Shown piece after piece: positions 25,136 through 33,275 of a DNA stretch of 64,000 nucleotides (the first letter of the stretch is position 1; each line of letters begins with the position of its first letter). The notes beneath the pieces are model-generated. The model saw nothing but the letters and a program-made list of their open reading frames with translations, was not told the origin of the DNA and made no database searches. This stretch comes from CAXBES01 sp963974915 (GTDB lineage: Bacteria; Bacteroidota; Bacteroidia; Flavobacteriales; Flavobacteriaceae): the NCBI GenBank assembly GCA_963974915.1, contig CAXBES010000005.1, positions 124,001 to 188,000 on the forward strand, in the 5' to 3' direction. Position numbers and translations under genes: made by a program.

Positions 25136-25624
25136 AATTCAGTTATCAACATCCATTACATATTCATCTTTTTTCTTTTTAAAAATTTAAATAAAAAATG
25201 ATGGGTATTATAGCTTGTTAATATGTAGAATAACTTTTTTGATATTTGTGCTGTAATTAAGTTATAGCTAATTTTATTCATCTTATCAACAGTTTATGAG
25301 TATGATTTACTTCTGAAAAATAGTCAGTTGTATTTAATAGTTAACAGTTGTCAATAACTCATCTCAACATGTAAATTTTAATAAAAAAGTTATTTAAAAT
25401 TGTTCGAAAAGCCAACTTAAAAACTCATAAATTTGGAATAACTGAAGAATAAAAAAATTGTATTATTCATAAATTCATGGCTATTGTAAAATCATTTCAA
25501 TCCTGCAATTTTATTTCTAAAAATCGAAACTGTAAATATCAACATACATGTTAACTAAATTGTAAAAAAATGTTTACCATTTTATTATGAATTCAAACCT
25601 TATCTTTATATAAAATTCTATCCA
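25136..25624. other. AT-rich gene-free region with DnaA-box-like sites (candidate oriC)
   Basis: 489 bp without any credible gene. It is strongly AT-rich with long A and T runs. TTATCAACA, one base from the DnaA box TTATCCACA, occurs at 25143-25151 and 25283-25291. Weaker relatives are ATATCAACA at 25536-25544 and TGTCAATAA (reverse-strand TTATTGACA) at 25350-25358. The right end contains the rpiB promoter (TATCTTTA). Origin function is inference. Confidence 0.4.
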
Positions 25625-26056
25625 ATGAAAATAGCAATAGGAAACGACCACGCCGGTACAGATTATAAAAATACGATTGTTGATTACTTAAAGAATGAAG
25701 GACATGAAGTAATTAATCATGGTACCAATTCTGATGATAGCGTAGATTACCCGGATTTCGTGCATCCGGTAGCCTCCGATGTAGAAAATAAAACTGTAGA
25801 TTTTGGAATAATTATCTGCGGAAGCGGTAATGGCGCTAATATGACGGCCAACAAACATCAAAAAGTGCGTTCAGCGTTGTGTTGGACGAAAGAAATAACT
25901 GCCCTTGCACGGGAGCATAACGATGCTAATATTTTGAGCATTCCGGCAAGATTTACAAGCGAACCACAAGCTTTAGATATGGTAAAGACTTTCTTAACCA
26001 CCCCTTTTGAAGGCGGTAGACATCAACGGAGAGTCGAGAAAATTGCCTGTTCGTAA
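25625..26056 (+). CDS. rpiB: Ribose 5-phosphate isomerase B
   Basis: Pentose-phosphate enzyme interconverting ribose 5-phosphate and ribulose 5-phosphate. The 143 residues carry IGNDHAGTDYK at the N-terminus, the active-site Cys loop GIIICGSGNGANMTANKH (about residue 60-77), and REHNDANILSIPARF. Length and motifs are typical of the LacAB/RpiB family. It heads a three-gene plus-strand run with the cation efflux and GNAT genes (gaps of 8 and 14 bp). Confidence 0.95.
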   Translation: MKIAIGNDHAGTDYKNTIVDYLKNEGHEVINHGTNSDDSVDYPDFVHPVASDVENKTVDFGIIICGSGNGANMTANKHQKVRSALCWTKEITALAREHNDANILSIPARFTSEPQALDMVKTFLTTPFEGGRHQRRVEKIACS

Positions 26057-26064
26057 TATAAATT

Positions 26065-26976
26065 ATGGGACATAAGCACGAGCATAATCACTCCCATCCT
26101 GATCTAAAGGGTAGAAACCTACTCATTTCTATTGTTCTAAACATTCTAATTACTGTATCACAGGTAATAGGAGGTGTCATTTCAGGGAGTCTTTCTCTGT
26201 TAAGTGACGCCCTGCATAACTTTAGTGATGTCTTATCTTTAATTGTTAGTTATGTTGCAGATAAATATTCAAAAAAGGAAGCATCCATAAGCAAGACTTT
26301 TGGGTATAAAAGAGCCGAGATCATTGCTGCATTTGTAAATGCAGCCTCCTTATTAATAGTTGCGGTTTATTTAATTTATGAAGCCATTATCAGGTTTTTC
26401 AATCCGCAAACTATAGAAAGTGGTATCGTTATATGGCTTGCTTTACTGGGTATCGTTGCAAACGGATTTAGTGTTCTTTTACTTCGTAAAGATGCAAAAG
26501 ACAATATGAATATGCGTTCTGCATATTTACATTTGTTTACAGATATGTCTGCCTCGGTTGCGGTATTAATTGGTGGTTTACTCATGAAGTATTTTAGTTG
26601 GTTTTGGGTAGATAGTGTGCTAACGGTTCTTATTGCGATCTATTTACTTTTTATGGGGTACGATCTCTTAAAAAAATCATTTAAAGTACTTATGCTTTTT
26701 ACACCAGATGATTTAAACCTGGAAAAAATTAGCGCGACCATAATTGCATTTCCGGAGATTAAAAATGCACATCATATGCACGTATGGCAACTCAATGAAA
26801 AAGAAACACATTTGGAGGCTCATATTGAATTTAATAAGGATATAACAATATCGCAGTTTGATGAAGTTTCAGAAAAAATTGAAAAATTACTATTTAAGGA
26901 GTACGGAATTAACCACGTAAACCTTCAACCTGAATACAATAAGGACGACCCGAAAGATATTGTAGTTCAGGATTAA
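26065..26976 (+). CDS. Cation diffusion facilitator family transporter (CzcD/ZitB type)
   Basis: A 303-residue inner-membrane metal/proton antiporter. A His-rich N-terminus (GHKHEHNHSH) precedes six helices; the metal site in helix II is SDALHNFSDVLSL and in helix V HLFTDMSASVAVLIGG (HxxxD in both). The cytosolic C-terminal domain has HHMHVWQLNEKETHLEAHIEF, the usual dimer/metal-sensing fold. HxxxD in both helices fits zinc or cadmium export. It is probably cotranscribed with rpiB. Confidence 0.92.
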   Translation: MGHKHEHNHSHPDLKGRNLLISIVLNILITVSQVIGGVISGSLSLLSDALHNFSDVLSLIVSYVADKYSKKEASISKTFGYKRAEIIAAFVNAASLLIVAVYLIYEAIIRFFNPQTIESGIVIWLALLGIVANGFSVLLLRKDAKDNMNMRSAYLHLFTDMSASVAVLIGGLLMKYFSWFWVDSVLTVLIAIYLLFMGYDLLKKSFKVLMLFTPDDLNLEKISATIIAFPEIKNAHHMHVWQLNEKETHLEAHIEFNKDITISQFDEVSEKIEKLLFKEYGINHVNLQPEYNKDDPKDIVVQD

Positions 26977-26990
26977 CAACATACACGATT

Positions 26991-27431
26991 ATGGAAATTC
27001 TTATCAAAGATTTCGAATCTCTTTCTACCTTAGAATTACACGATCTCCTCCAATTGAGAAGCGAAGTATTTGTTGTGGAACAAGATTGTGTGTATCAGGA
27101 TATCGACGGAAAGGACCTAAAGGCGCTTCATGTTTTAGGTTATAAAGAAGGAAAAATTGTAGCATATACCCGATGCTTTGCGCCGGGCCTATACTTTGAA
27201 GAAGCCGCAATTGGGAGAGTAGTAGTAGAAGGGTCTCAGCGTAAATACGGCTACGGCCATGATATCATGAAAGCTTCTATTAAGGCGATACATGAAAATT
27301 ACAAAACAAAGACCATAAAGCTTTCGGCGCAAACCTATCTTATAAAGTTTTATGAAGCTCATCAATTTCACCAAGTAGGGGAAGGTTACTTAGAAGATGG
27401 AATACCACATGTAGCAATGATAAAAAAATAG
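26991..27431 (+). CDS. ElaA-like GNAT N-acetyltransferase
   Basis: A 146-residue GNAT-fold protein of the ElaA group. It has LLQLRSEVFVVEQDCVYQDID at the N-terminus, the acetyl-CoA loop IGRVVVEGSQRKYGYGHDIM (about residues 68-87), and the end motif SAQTYLIKFYEAHQFHQVGEGY. The acceptor substrate is unknown. It ends 138 bp before amt, and the amt leader lies in that gap. Confidence 0.85.
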   Translation: MEILIKDFESLSTLELHDLLQLRSEVFVVEQDCVYQDIDGKDLKALHVLGYKEGKIVAYTRCFAPGLYFEEAAIGRVVVEGSQRKYGYGHDIMKASIKAIHENYKTKTIKLSAQTYLIKFYEAHQFHQVGEGYLEDGIPHVAMIKK

Positions 27432-27458
27432 ACCTTAAATTTCATTATTATTATTTTA

Positions 27459-27573
27459 AGGGGGTATTTATCGATTTATTGATAAATTTTAAAGAAACAC
27501 CCCTATATTTTACCATACTTACTATAAAATTTATACATTTATTTCCTATTAAGTATAAATTTATAGGGGGTGG
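27459..27573 (+). promoter_or_regulatory. amt leader with alternative pairings
   Basis: CACCCCTATA (27498-27507) can pair with an AGGGGG run upstream (27460-27465, around a TTTATC/GATAAA stem) or with TATAGGGGGTG downstream (27562-27573), which contains the amt GTG start. AAATTTATAC (27527-27536) and GTATAAATTT (27553-27562) form a further perfect 10-bp stem next to the downstream G run. The two C-run pairings exclude each other. The same sequences could instead be DNA operators. No known riboswitch was recognised. Confidence 0.4.
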
Positions 27574-28871
27574 GTAGAAAGTTAAATTTTATTGTACTAG
27601 CAATTTTAGTTGTAATAAGTCTCTGGTTTGGTAGCGAATATGAGGTTGTTGAAAATGCACCATCCATAGATACCGGGGATACCGCCTGGATGATCGTCGC
27701 GAGCGCTTTTGTATTGTTAATGACTCCCGGCCTCGCTTTCTTTTATGGAGGTATGGTATCAAAGAAAAGCGTAATCTCTACCATGCTTCAAAGTTTTGTA
27801 GCCTTAGGAGTTATAAGTGTATTATGGGTTATTGTTGGATTTAGTCTGGCGTTTGGTGACAGTTTTTATGGAGTAATAGGTAATCCATTAACATATTTCA
27901 ACTTTAATGGTGTTACTGTATCGCCTAATCCCGATTTTTCGGCAACAATTCCTTTTCTCTTATTTGCACTTTTTCAACTAAAGTTTGCTATAATAACTCC
28001 TGCCTTAATTACGGGGAGTTTTGCAGAAAGAATACGCTTTCGGAGTTACATTCTTTTTATGGTACTTTTTTCTTTAATTATATACTGTCCGCTTGCACAT
28101 ATGACGTGGCATCCCGATGGATTATTTAGAAATTGGGGAGTGCTGGATTTCGCAGGAGGAACAGTTGTACATATGTCGGCAGGTTTTGCTACGCTCGCCG
28201 GGGCTATGTATTTAGGAAAACGCAAACGCAAAATTGAGAAACCCGCGAATATTCCGTTTGTAATTTTGGGAACGGGATTGCTTTGGTTTGGATGGTTCGG
28301 ATTTAATTCAGGATCTGCTTTGGGAGCAAATACAGATGCCGTAATCGCTTTTGCGAATACCAATTTAGCATCGGCAACCAGTATGATTTCGTGGATTTTT
28401 CTCGATAGAATGCGTAATAGAAAAATGTCATCCCTCGGCGCCTGTATTGGAGCAATTGTAGGATTAGTTGCGATTACACCAGCCGCAGGTTTTGTGACCC
28501 TTAGTCAGAGTATTTTTATAGGCTTTATTGCAGCTATTGTTAGTAATTACGCCATTCAACTTCACAAGAAAACAGAAATTGATGATACTTTAGACGTATT
28601 TCCAAGTCATGGAGTAGGAGGAATAGTTGGCATGTTACTTACGGGGGTATTGGCAAATGGTGTTGGATTGATACATGGAGAAACCACTACATTCTTATAC
28701 CACTTGTTAACCTTAGTTCTGGTTACGGTATTTACTTTTGGAGGAAGCCTTTTACTTTACAAAATAACTGATATACTTTTACCGCTTAGAGTGAGAGAAG
28801 ACCAGAAGACCAGGAGTACAGAGGACTTGACGCTTCACAGCATGGCGAAAACCTTGATTCTTAGATCTTGA
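27570..28871 (+). CDS. amt: Ammonium transporter (Amt)
   Basis: A 433-residue channel-like ammonium transporter with an N-terminal signal-like helix and eleven membrane segments. The Amt signature is present: LMTPGLAFFYGGMVSKKS near residue 50, FAGGTVVHMSAGFATL with the first pore His near 195, and FPSHGVGGIVGMLLTG with the second pore His near 350. Start is GTG 27570, as there is no earlier ATG in frame; the start lies inside a possible hairpin. No glnK/glnB follows, which is unusual for amt in many bacteria. It overlaps the convergent 123-aa gene by 11 bp. Confidence 0.92.
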   Translation: MGRKLNFIVLAILVVISLWFGSEYEVVENAPSIDTGDTAWMIVASAFVLLMTPGLAFFYGGMVSKKSVISTMLQSFVALGVISVLWVIVGFSLAFGDSFYGVIGNPLTYFNFNGVTVSPNPDFSATIPFLLFALFQLKFAIITPALITGSFAERIRFRSYILFMVLFSLIIYCPLAHMTWHPDGLFRNWGVLDFAGGTVVHMSAGFATLAGAMYLGKRKRKIEKPANIPFVILGTGLLWFGWFGFNSGSALGANTDAVIAFANTNLASATSMISWIFLDRMRNRKMSSLGACIGAIVGLVAITPAAGFVTLSQSIFIGFIAAIVSNYAIQLHKKTEIDDTLDVFPSHGVGGIVGMLLTGVLANGVGLIHGETTTFLYHLLTLVLVTVFTFGGSLLLYKITDILLPLRVREDQKTRSTEDLTLHSMAKTLILRS

Positions 28872-29232
28872 TTAAATTCTTCTGTAGATTTAGATCATTA
28901 AGCATTTCGTTGGTAAATTTATAATGTCCTTTCGTGGTAATTATCTTAAACCTCTGATTCCTCATTCTTGAGATCACGTCTAAGAAACGCCATTTCGATT
29001 TCAGAAGTAAGGGTTTTTTAGACTTCAGACTTAACTCAAAGTAATGTTTAATACCTTGTCGTTCGGCAACAATATCCGGGGTGATCTTTTCCTCAGTACC
29101 CTTTTTTAGGTACGACTTGGGCGTTTCAAAACCTTCAATATCTGCTTTGATATTTTCAAAACCTCTGTTTTCTAAATATGCAACCGACTCTTTTAGAAAC
29201 GCATCATTTTCATCTTTGTCTATCTGTATCAT
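28861..29232 (-). CDS. Conserved hypothetical protein, possible PD-(D/E)xK-like fold
   Basis: A 123-residue basic protein that I do not recognise with certainty. The pattern GTEEKITPDIVAERQGIKHY followed by FELSLKSKKPLLLK has Pro-Asp, a hairpin, then Glu-x3-Lys, reminiscent of but not matching restriction-endonuclease-like cores. The remainder is ISRMRNQRFKIITTKGHYKF. There is no signal peptide or membrane helix. It is convergent with amt (11-bp overlap); only 47 bp separate it from the hydroxylase on the same strand. It might be an oddly diverged nuclease or a structural protein. Confidence 0.55.
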   Translation of the reverse strand: MIQIDKDENDAFLKESVAYLENRGFENIKADIEGFETPKSYLKKGTEEKITPDIVAERQGIKHYFELSLKSKKPLLLKSKWRFLDVISRMRNQRFKIITTKGHYKFTNEMLNDLNLQKNLIKI

Positions 29233-29279
29233 AACTCATATGATACGAAAATTAGACGAGAATCCCTGTTAATGCCTTG

Positions 29280-30101
29280 TTAAGTCTTTTTAGAGCGAAC
29301 ATTTTTATTAAAAGGAATACCCAATTGTATCCCAATATTTTCGTCGTTGGTGTGGTCCGAAATATCCAAGCCATACTTAATCTTAGCGGTTTCTTCATAT
29401 ACAAAAGTTCCGAAGATCCTGTCCCAAATGGAAAGCATATTTCCATAATTACTATCGGTCCACGGAAGTTGATAATGATGGTGAAACTTATGCATATTGG
29501 GAGTAACTATTACATAACTTAAAGCTCTGTCCAGCCATAACGGCATTGCTATATTTGCATGAGTAAAATATGTAAATAGTACACTTAAAATGCGATAAAA
29601 GAAATAAAATGAAATTGGCATACCCATTATAACCACAGCTATCAAGGCGAAGCTTTCTCTTATAATAAAGTCTAAGGGATGATGCCTGGTACCGGTTGTT
29701 GCATCTACATTTTTATCACTGTGATGCACTATATGAAGTCGCCACATCCATTTCACTTTATGAAGTAAAAAATGAACCCCATACTGAGCAATGAAATCCA
29801 GCACAACGACCGATAATAATAACTCTACCCAAACCGGGGCATCAAAGAGATGTAATAAGCCAAATTGAGACTTATCTAACCAAATAAAAACACCGGCAGT
29901 TGCAATTCCAAAAACCGCATTAATTACCATAACGAATAGCAGCAAGATAAGATTGGTTTTTGCGTGTTTCCATTTACTGTACTTTAAAACAAATAAACGA
30001 TAGTACCCTTCAAATATCCAGAATAGTGTGAGACAAAAAAATACCCATCCGGCTTTCATCCAGATGGGCATATTTTCAAAGAAGTTTAAAAAAGACTCCA
30101 A
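29280..30101 (-). CDS. Sterol desaturase/fatty acid hydroxylase family protein
   Basis: A 273-residue membrane di-iron enzyme. Several helices occur, and the His boxes are HFLLHK, HIVHHSDKNVDATTGTRHHP and HKFHHHYQLPWTDSNYGN, in family order. Members hydroxylate or desaturate fatty acyl chains, sterols or carotenoids; the substrate is not predictable. It starts 1 bp after the S41 protease stop, so it is almost surely cotranscribed with it. Confidence 0.88.
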   Translation of the reverse strand: MESFLNFFENMPIWMKAGWVFFCLTLFWIFEGYYRLFVLKYSKWKHAKTNLILLLFVMVINAVFGIATAGVFIWLDKSQFGLLHLFDAPVWVELLLSVVVLDFIAQYGVHFLLHKVKWMWRLHIVHHSDKNVDATTGTRHHPLDFIIRESFALIAVVIMGMPISFYFFYRILSVLFTYFTHANIAMPLWLDRALSYVIVTPNMHKFHHHYQLPWTDSNYGNMLSIWDRIFGTFVYEETAKIKYGLDISDHTNDENIGIQLGIPFNKNVRSKKT

Positions 30102-30102
30102 A

Positions 30103-31725
30103 TTACTTTAATATTTTCTGATAACGTTTTTGGTCGTTTAATACCGAAACAGCTTCCAAAATTTCGGGATTGTGCTCAATTTGATACATATACAAACCAT
30201 CACGATAAAAATAACGTTTAAGAATCTCATCTGAAAGTAACGACATAATTTCAGCTTTTTTCGAAACCACAGCTTTGTCTTTTGCTGCATCAATTGCAAG
30301 CATCAATTGATTATAACTTGTGTTGATATCCTCTTTCATATCATCATCTTCAGCACGACGCAAAGCTTCAGCAAATTCTTTTTCAGTTTCAGTTTCGTAT
30401 TCAAAGTTATTCTCTTTCAGAAAATCAATAAATTTCTGAAAATCGCCATCGGTTAATTTAAAATCACTGTAACTACTTAACTCATGACTGTAGTAATATT
30501 CAGTAGCGAAATCAAAAATAGCATTGTCTTTTAGTAAAGCAGTAGTAACCGGACTAAATTTTGAAGTTTCTAATTCAATATCGGGTAAAATTCCTCCTCC
30601 GTCATAAACCGTTCTCCCACCCTTTGTTTTAAACGAATTATACTCTTTGGCATCTTTTCTAATGGGGTCACCATTCTCATCTCTGTTCCAGTAATCCAGT
30701 GCCTGAATACACCTTCCACTAGGGGTATAATAACGGGATATTGTTACTTTTAACTGCGTGCCATAAGTGAGTTTCTTAGGACGTTGAACCAGTCCTTTTC
30801 CGAAGCTACGTGCACCTACAACCACAGCACGATCCAAATCCTGCAAACCACCCGAAACGATCTCACTGGCGGATGCACTCCTTCCGTTTACCAATACTAC
30901 TAACGGAATTTCAGTATCAACAGGCTCCTTACCGGTCTTATATGTTTTGTTATACTTCTCAATAACAGATTTAGTAGTGGTGATCACCTCACCCTTTGGC
31001 ACAAATAGATTTACAACATCTATTGCTTCATTTAGCAGTCCGCCGGGATTACCTCGTAGGTCCAGAATAATCTTGGTAGCACCTTCCGCTTTAAGCGATT
31101 CTAATGCCGCTTTTGTTTCGATGGTTGTTTTCCTGTTAAATTTAGTTAGTACGATGTAACCCACATCATTGTGAATCAATTTATAAAACGGAACGGCTTT
31201 TACATCTATCGCCTCTCGTGTAAGTGTGGTAGTATTGGTTTTACCTTGTCGCAAATACGTTAATTCAACTTTAGATCCCGGAGCACCTTTTAACAGCTCC
31301 CCTGCGTCATCCTCAAAATCTGAAACCTTAATAGCGCCAATTTTAGTGATTTCATCTCCCGCTTTTAAACCGGCCTTGTCTGCCGGATAACCTTCAAAAG
31401 GTTCAATGACTATGATCTTTTCTTTTTCAGTACGCGCAGTGGCTCCAATCCCGGTGTAAACACCAGAGTTGTTAATTCGTGCATCCTCAACCTGTTGTTC
31501 ATTCCAGTAAACTGTATACGGATCCAGATCTTCCAACATACCTGTTATAGCCTTGTCCATAAGAACCGCCGGAGTTACCTCATCAACATAATTCATGTTC
31601 AATTCTTTGTAGAGTGTGGTAAAGATCTCTATCTGTTTTGCGATCTCAAAAAAGTCACTTTTAAAACTTACGGTTGTAAACAGGATTCCCAATGCGACTA
31701 TGGGAATCAATATTTTCTTTTTCAT
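30103..31725 (-). CDS. S41 family C-terminal processing protease
   Basis: A 540-residue CtpA/Prc-type periplasmic serine protease with an N-terminal signal/anchor helix. The order is an N-terminal helical region, a PDZ domain (about 90-165, YTGIGATARTEKE, AGLKAGDEITKIG), and the catalytic Ser in GRSASASEIVSGG (about residue 289) with the Lys in ARSFGKGLVQ. The C-terminal extension is helical. It degrades or matures envelope proteins tagged at their C-terminus. It lies downstream of rnpA and the DUF4349 lipoprotein in a minus-strand run. Confidence 0.93.
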   Translation of the reverse strand: MKKKILIPIVALGILFTTVSFKSDFFEIAKQIEIFTTLYKELNMNYVDEVTPAVLMDKAITGMLEDLDPYTVYWNEQQVEDARINNSGVYTGIGATARTEKEKIIVIEPFEGYPADKAGLKAGDEITKIGAIKVSDFEDDAGELLKGAPGSKVELTYLRQGKTNTTTLTREAIDVKAVPFYKLIHNDVGYIVLTKFNRKTTIETKAALESLKAEGATKIILDLRGNPGGLLNEAIDVVNLFVPKGEVITTTKSVIEKYNKTYKTGKEPVDTEIPLVVLVNGRSASASEIVSGGLQDLDRAVVVGARSFGKGLVQRPKKLTYGTQLKVTISRYYTPSGRCIQALDYWNRDENGDPIRKDAKEYNSFKTKGGRTVYDGGGILPDIELETSKFSPVTTALLKDNAIFDFATEYYYSHELSSYSDFKLTDGDFQKFIDFLKENNFEYETETEKEFAEALRRAEDDDMKEDINTSYNQLMLAIDAAKDKAVVSKKAEIMSLLSDEILKRYFYRDGLYMYQIEHNPEILEAVSVLNDQKRYQKILK

Positions 31726-31824
31726 ACTAACTGTTTTTGATGTGTGATTACTTAAATTCTATATCACTTAATGGAAGTCACACAATTCCGGTAAAAGTGA
31801 TGATGAAGATATTTCGAACTCAAT

Positions 31825-32664
31825 TTACGAAGACTTCTTTTTATTTCGTCTTAAAATTTTTCGAAGTACAATTACTACGATCGATGCTATTATAAAAAGT
31901 GGCCATAAATACAACACTCCAAGGAAAAACATTGAAATTCCATCCCAACCCCCTTTAAGCGAGTTGATCATCTTTTGTCCGTACGATTGGGTAATACCCG
32001 TTTCGGAAGTAAGTTCGTAAAACTCTATAGTAACAGTACTCATCGACACCTGACTCTCAAGATACTTTAACCTACCTTGCTTCGCTTCTATTTCTTCCCT
32101 GATTGTAGATAGTTCCCGCTCAATTTCGAGCATTTCCTTTACGTTCTTTGCCTGTTTCAACAATTCGAGATACCGATTTTCCAATTCTCTTTTCGCCTTT
32201 AATCTTGCATTAAGATCTACGAATTCTTCCGAAACATCTTGTCTCGAAACATTGTTTTGATCAAAATAATCAACCCCATCAGAAACACCAGCAATAAAGG
32301 CTTGAAAGTTTTCCGTAGGAATACGTATCACCATATTCTGGTAAATTCGGTTATAACTTTTACCCGAATTATCACTTTGCACAAAACCTTTGTATTGGTT
32401 TGCCAGCTCAAGAATTTTATTGTGAGTTTCTTCGATCTTCTCAGTTTCATACACTAAACGAGCTGTCTTAATGATCTTTTGCTCGATTATTTCCGAAGAA
32501 GGAGCGACATCTGCAGTTAGATCATCTGCTTGCTCATAGATCATTTCTTCCGTCTCCGAATACTCATAACCCGCCTCCTTGCTTTCTGAAGTTAAAATAT
32601 TACCGGAGCCTCCGTTGGAGCATGCCATAACAAATAAAAACAGTAATCCGCTAATCATTTTCAT
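31825..32664 (-). CDS. DUF4349 lipoprotein
   Basis: About 279 residues from ATG 32664 (MKMISGLLFLFVMACSNGG); a TTG three codons earlier is less likely. The lipobox is VMAC with Cys at about residue 15. The mature part has the DUF4349 core (KTARLVYETEKIEETHNKIL, then a Glu/Arg-rich coiled coil about 140-205). A membrane helix near the C-terminus (about 245-268) and a basic tail follow, so it may span from a lipid anchor to the membrane. Function is unknown. Confidence 0.82.
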   Translation of the reverse strand: MKMISGLLFLFVMACSNGGSGNILTSESKEAGYEYSETEEMIYEQADDLTADVAPSSEIIEQKIIKTARLVYETEKIEETHNKILELANQYKGFVQSDNSGKSYNRIYQNMVIRIPTENFQAFIAGVSDGVDYFDQNNVSRQDVSEEFVDLNARLKAKRELENRYLELLKQAKNVKEMLEIERELSTIREEIEAKQGRLKYLESQVSMSTVTIEFYELTSETGITQSYGQKMINSLKGGWDGISMFFLGVLYLWPLFIIASIVVIVLRKILRRNKKKSS

Positions 32665-32723
32665 AGTTTCCAAATTTTTAATGAGACAAAAAGAGCTGGT
32701 TTGTTGCTACAAAAACACCAAAT

Positions 32724-33104
32724 TTAAGTTTTCACCTCCTCAAATTCTTCGTTCAATTTTTTAACTAAGCGCGCCATTGAGGTATTTAGAGTGGCATATT
32801 GTGGCCTATCTTTTCCTAGATATAAAAATAACAACGCAAATTTCTTGCCGTTATTTGTAGAAAGTGAATGTTTATTAAGTCGGTAAGCCTCACGCAATTG
32901 CCTTTTTATCCTGTTTCTGGTGACGGCTTTTTTAAAATTGCGTTTCGGAACGGCGAATGTTGCCTGCGTGACCGCACTGTCCTCCAGAGTTAAGAATAGA
33001 ACTTTTAGCGGGAATTTAGTGTGTGTTTTTCCCTCCTCAAACAATTTTTTGATCGTAGTGGCACTTTTTAATTTTTCAGATTTCGGAAAACTAAAATTCA
33101 TCAT
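32724..33104 (-). CDS. rnpA: Ribonuclease P protein component
   Basis: Basic protein cofactor of RNase P, which matures tRNA 5' ends. From ATG 33104 (or 33101) it has about 126 residues: MNFSFPKSEKLKSATTIKKL, FAVPKRNFKKAVTRNRIKRQ with the RNR-type signature RNRIKRQLREAYR near residues 60-72, and a C-terminal helix. Longer frames to 33203 run through the structured repeat and are rejected. A one-off TAnnTTTG element (TACATTTA) directly abuts the ATG, so the mRNA may be leaderless. No rpmH lies next to it. Confidence 0.92.
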   Translation of the reverse strand: MMNFSFPKSEKLKSATTIKKLFEEGKTHTKFPLKVLFLTLEDSAVTQATFAVPKRNFKKAVTRNRIKRQLREAYRLNKHSLSTNNGKKFALLFLYLGKDRPQYATLNTSMARLVKKLNEEFEEVKT

Positions 33105-33121
33105 GTAAATGTATACTATTT

Positions 33122-33222
33122 GGGCGTTTGCGCCAAAGACGCACCGGGCTTTCGGCACTCGCTTCCAGACATATGTTTTAATCGGTCTGGAGAGCTCAAA
33201 CAACTGCCTCGATCCCTAACGC
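33122..33222 (+). repeat. Structured repeat, copy B
   Basis: GCGTT (33124-33128) pairs with AACGC (33218-33222). Inside are hairpin TGCG/CGCA, the block CGGGCTTTC, and a hairpin GCTTCCAGAC / GTCTGGAGAGC, then ATCCCTAACGC. Only the ends and central block resemble copy A; the arms differ but still pair. It lies between the M1 peptidase and rnpA, on the opposite strand to both. Confidence 0.6.
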
Positions 33223-33224
33223 AA

Positions 33225-33251
33225 AAACCCTGCTTCACGCAGGGTTTTTTA
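33225..33251. terminator. Bidirectional terminator after the M1 peptidase
   Basis: AACCCTGC / GCAGGGTT stem with loop TTCAC, flanked by A and T runs on both sides. It ends the MBL-S8-M1 operon on the minus strand and adjoins the structured repeat. Confidence 0.75.
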
Positions 33252-33275
33252 TTATAAGAATAGTAAAATAAAGGC

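Noticed and set aside
33102..33203. N-terminal extension of rnpA through the repeat
   Set aside because: The extension would be translated from the structured repeat and has no resemblance to RnpA; ATG at 33104 gives the normal N-terminus.
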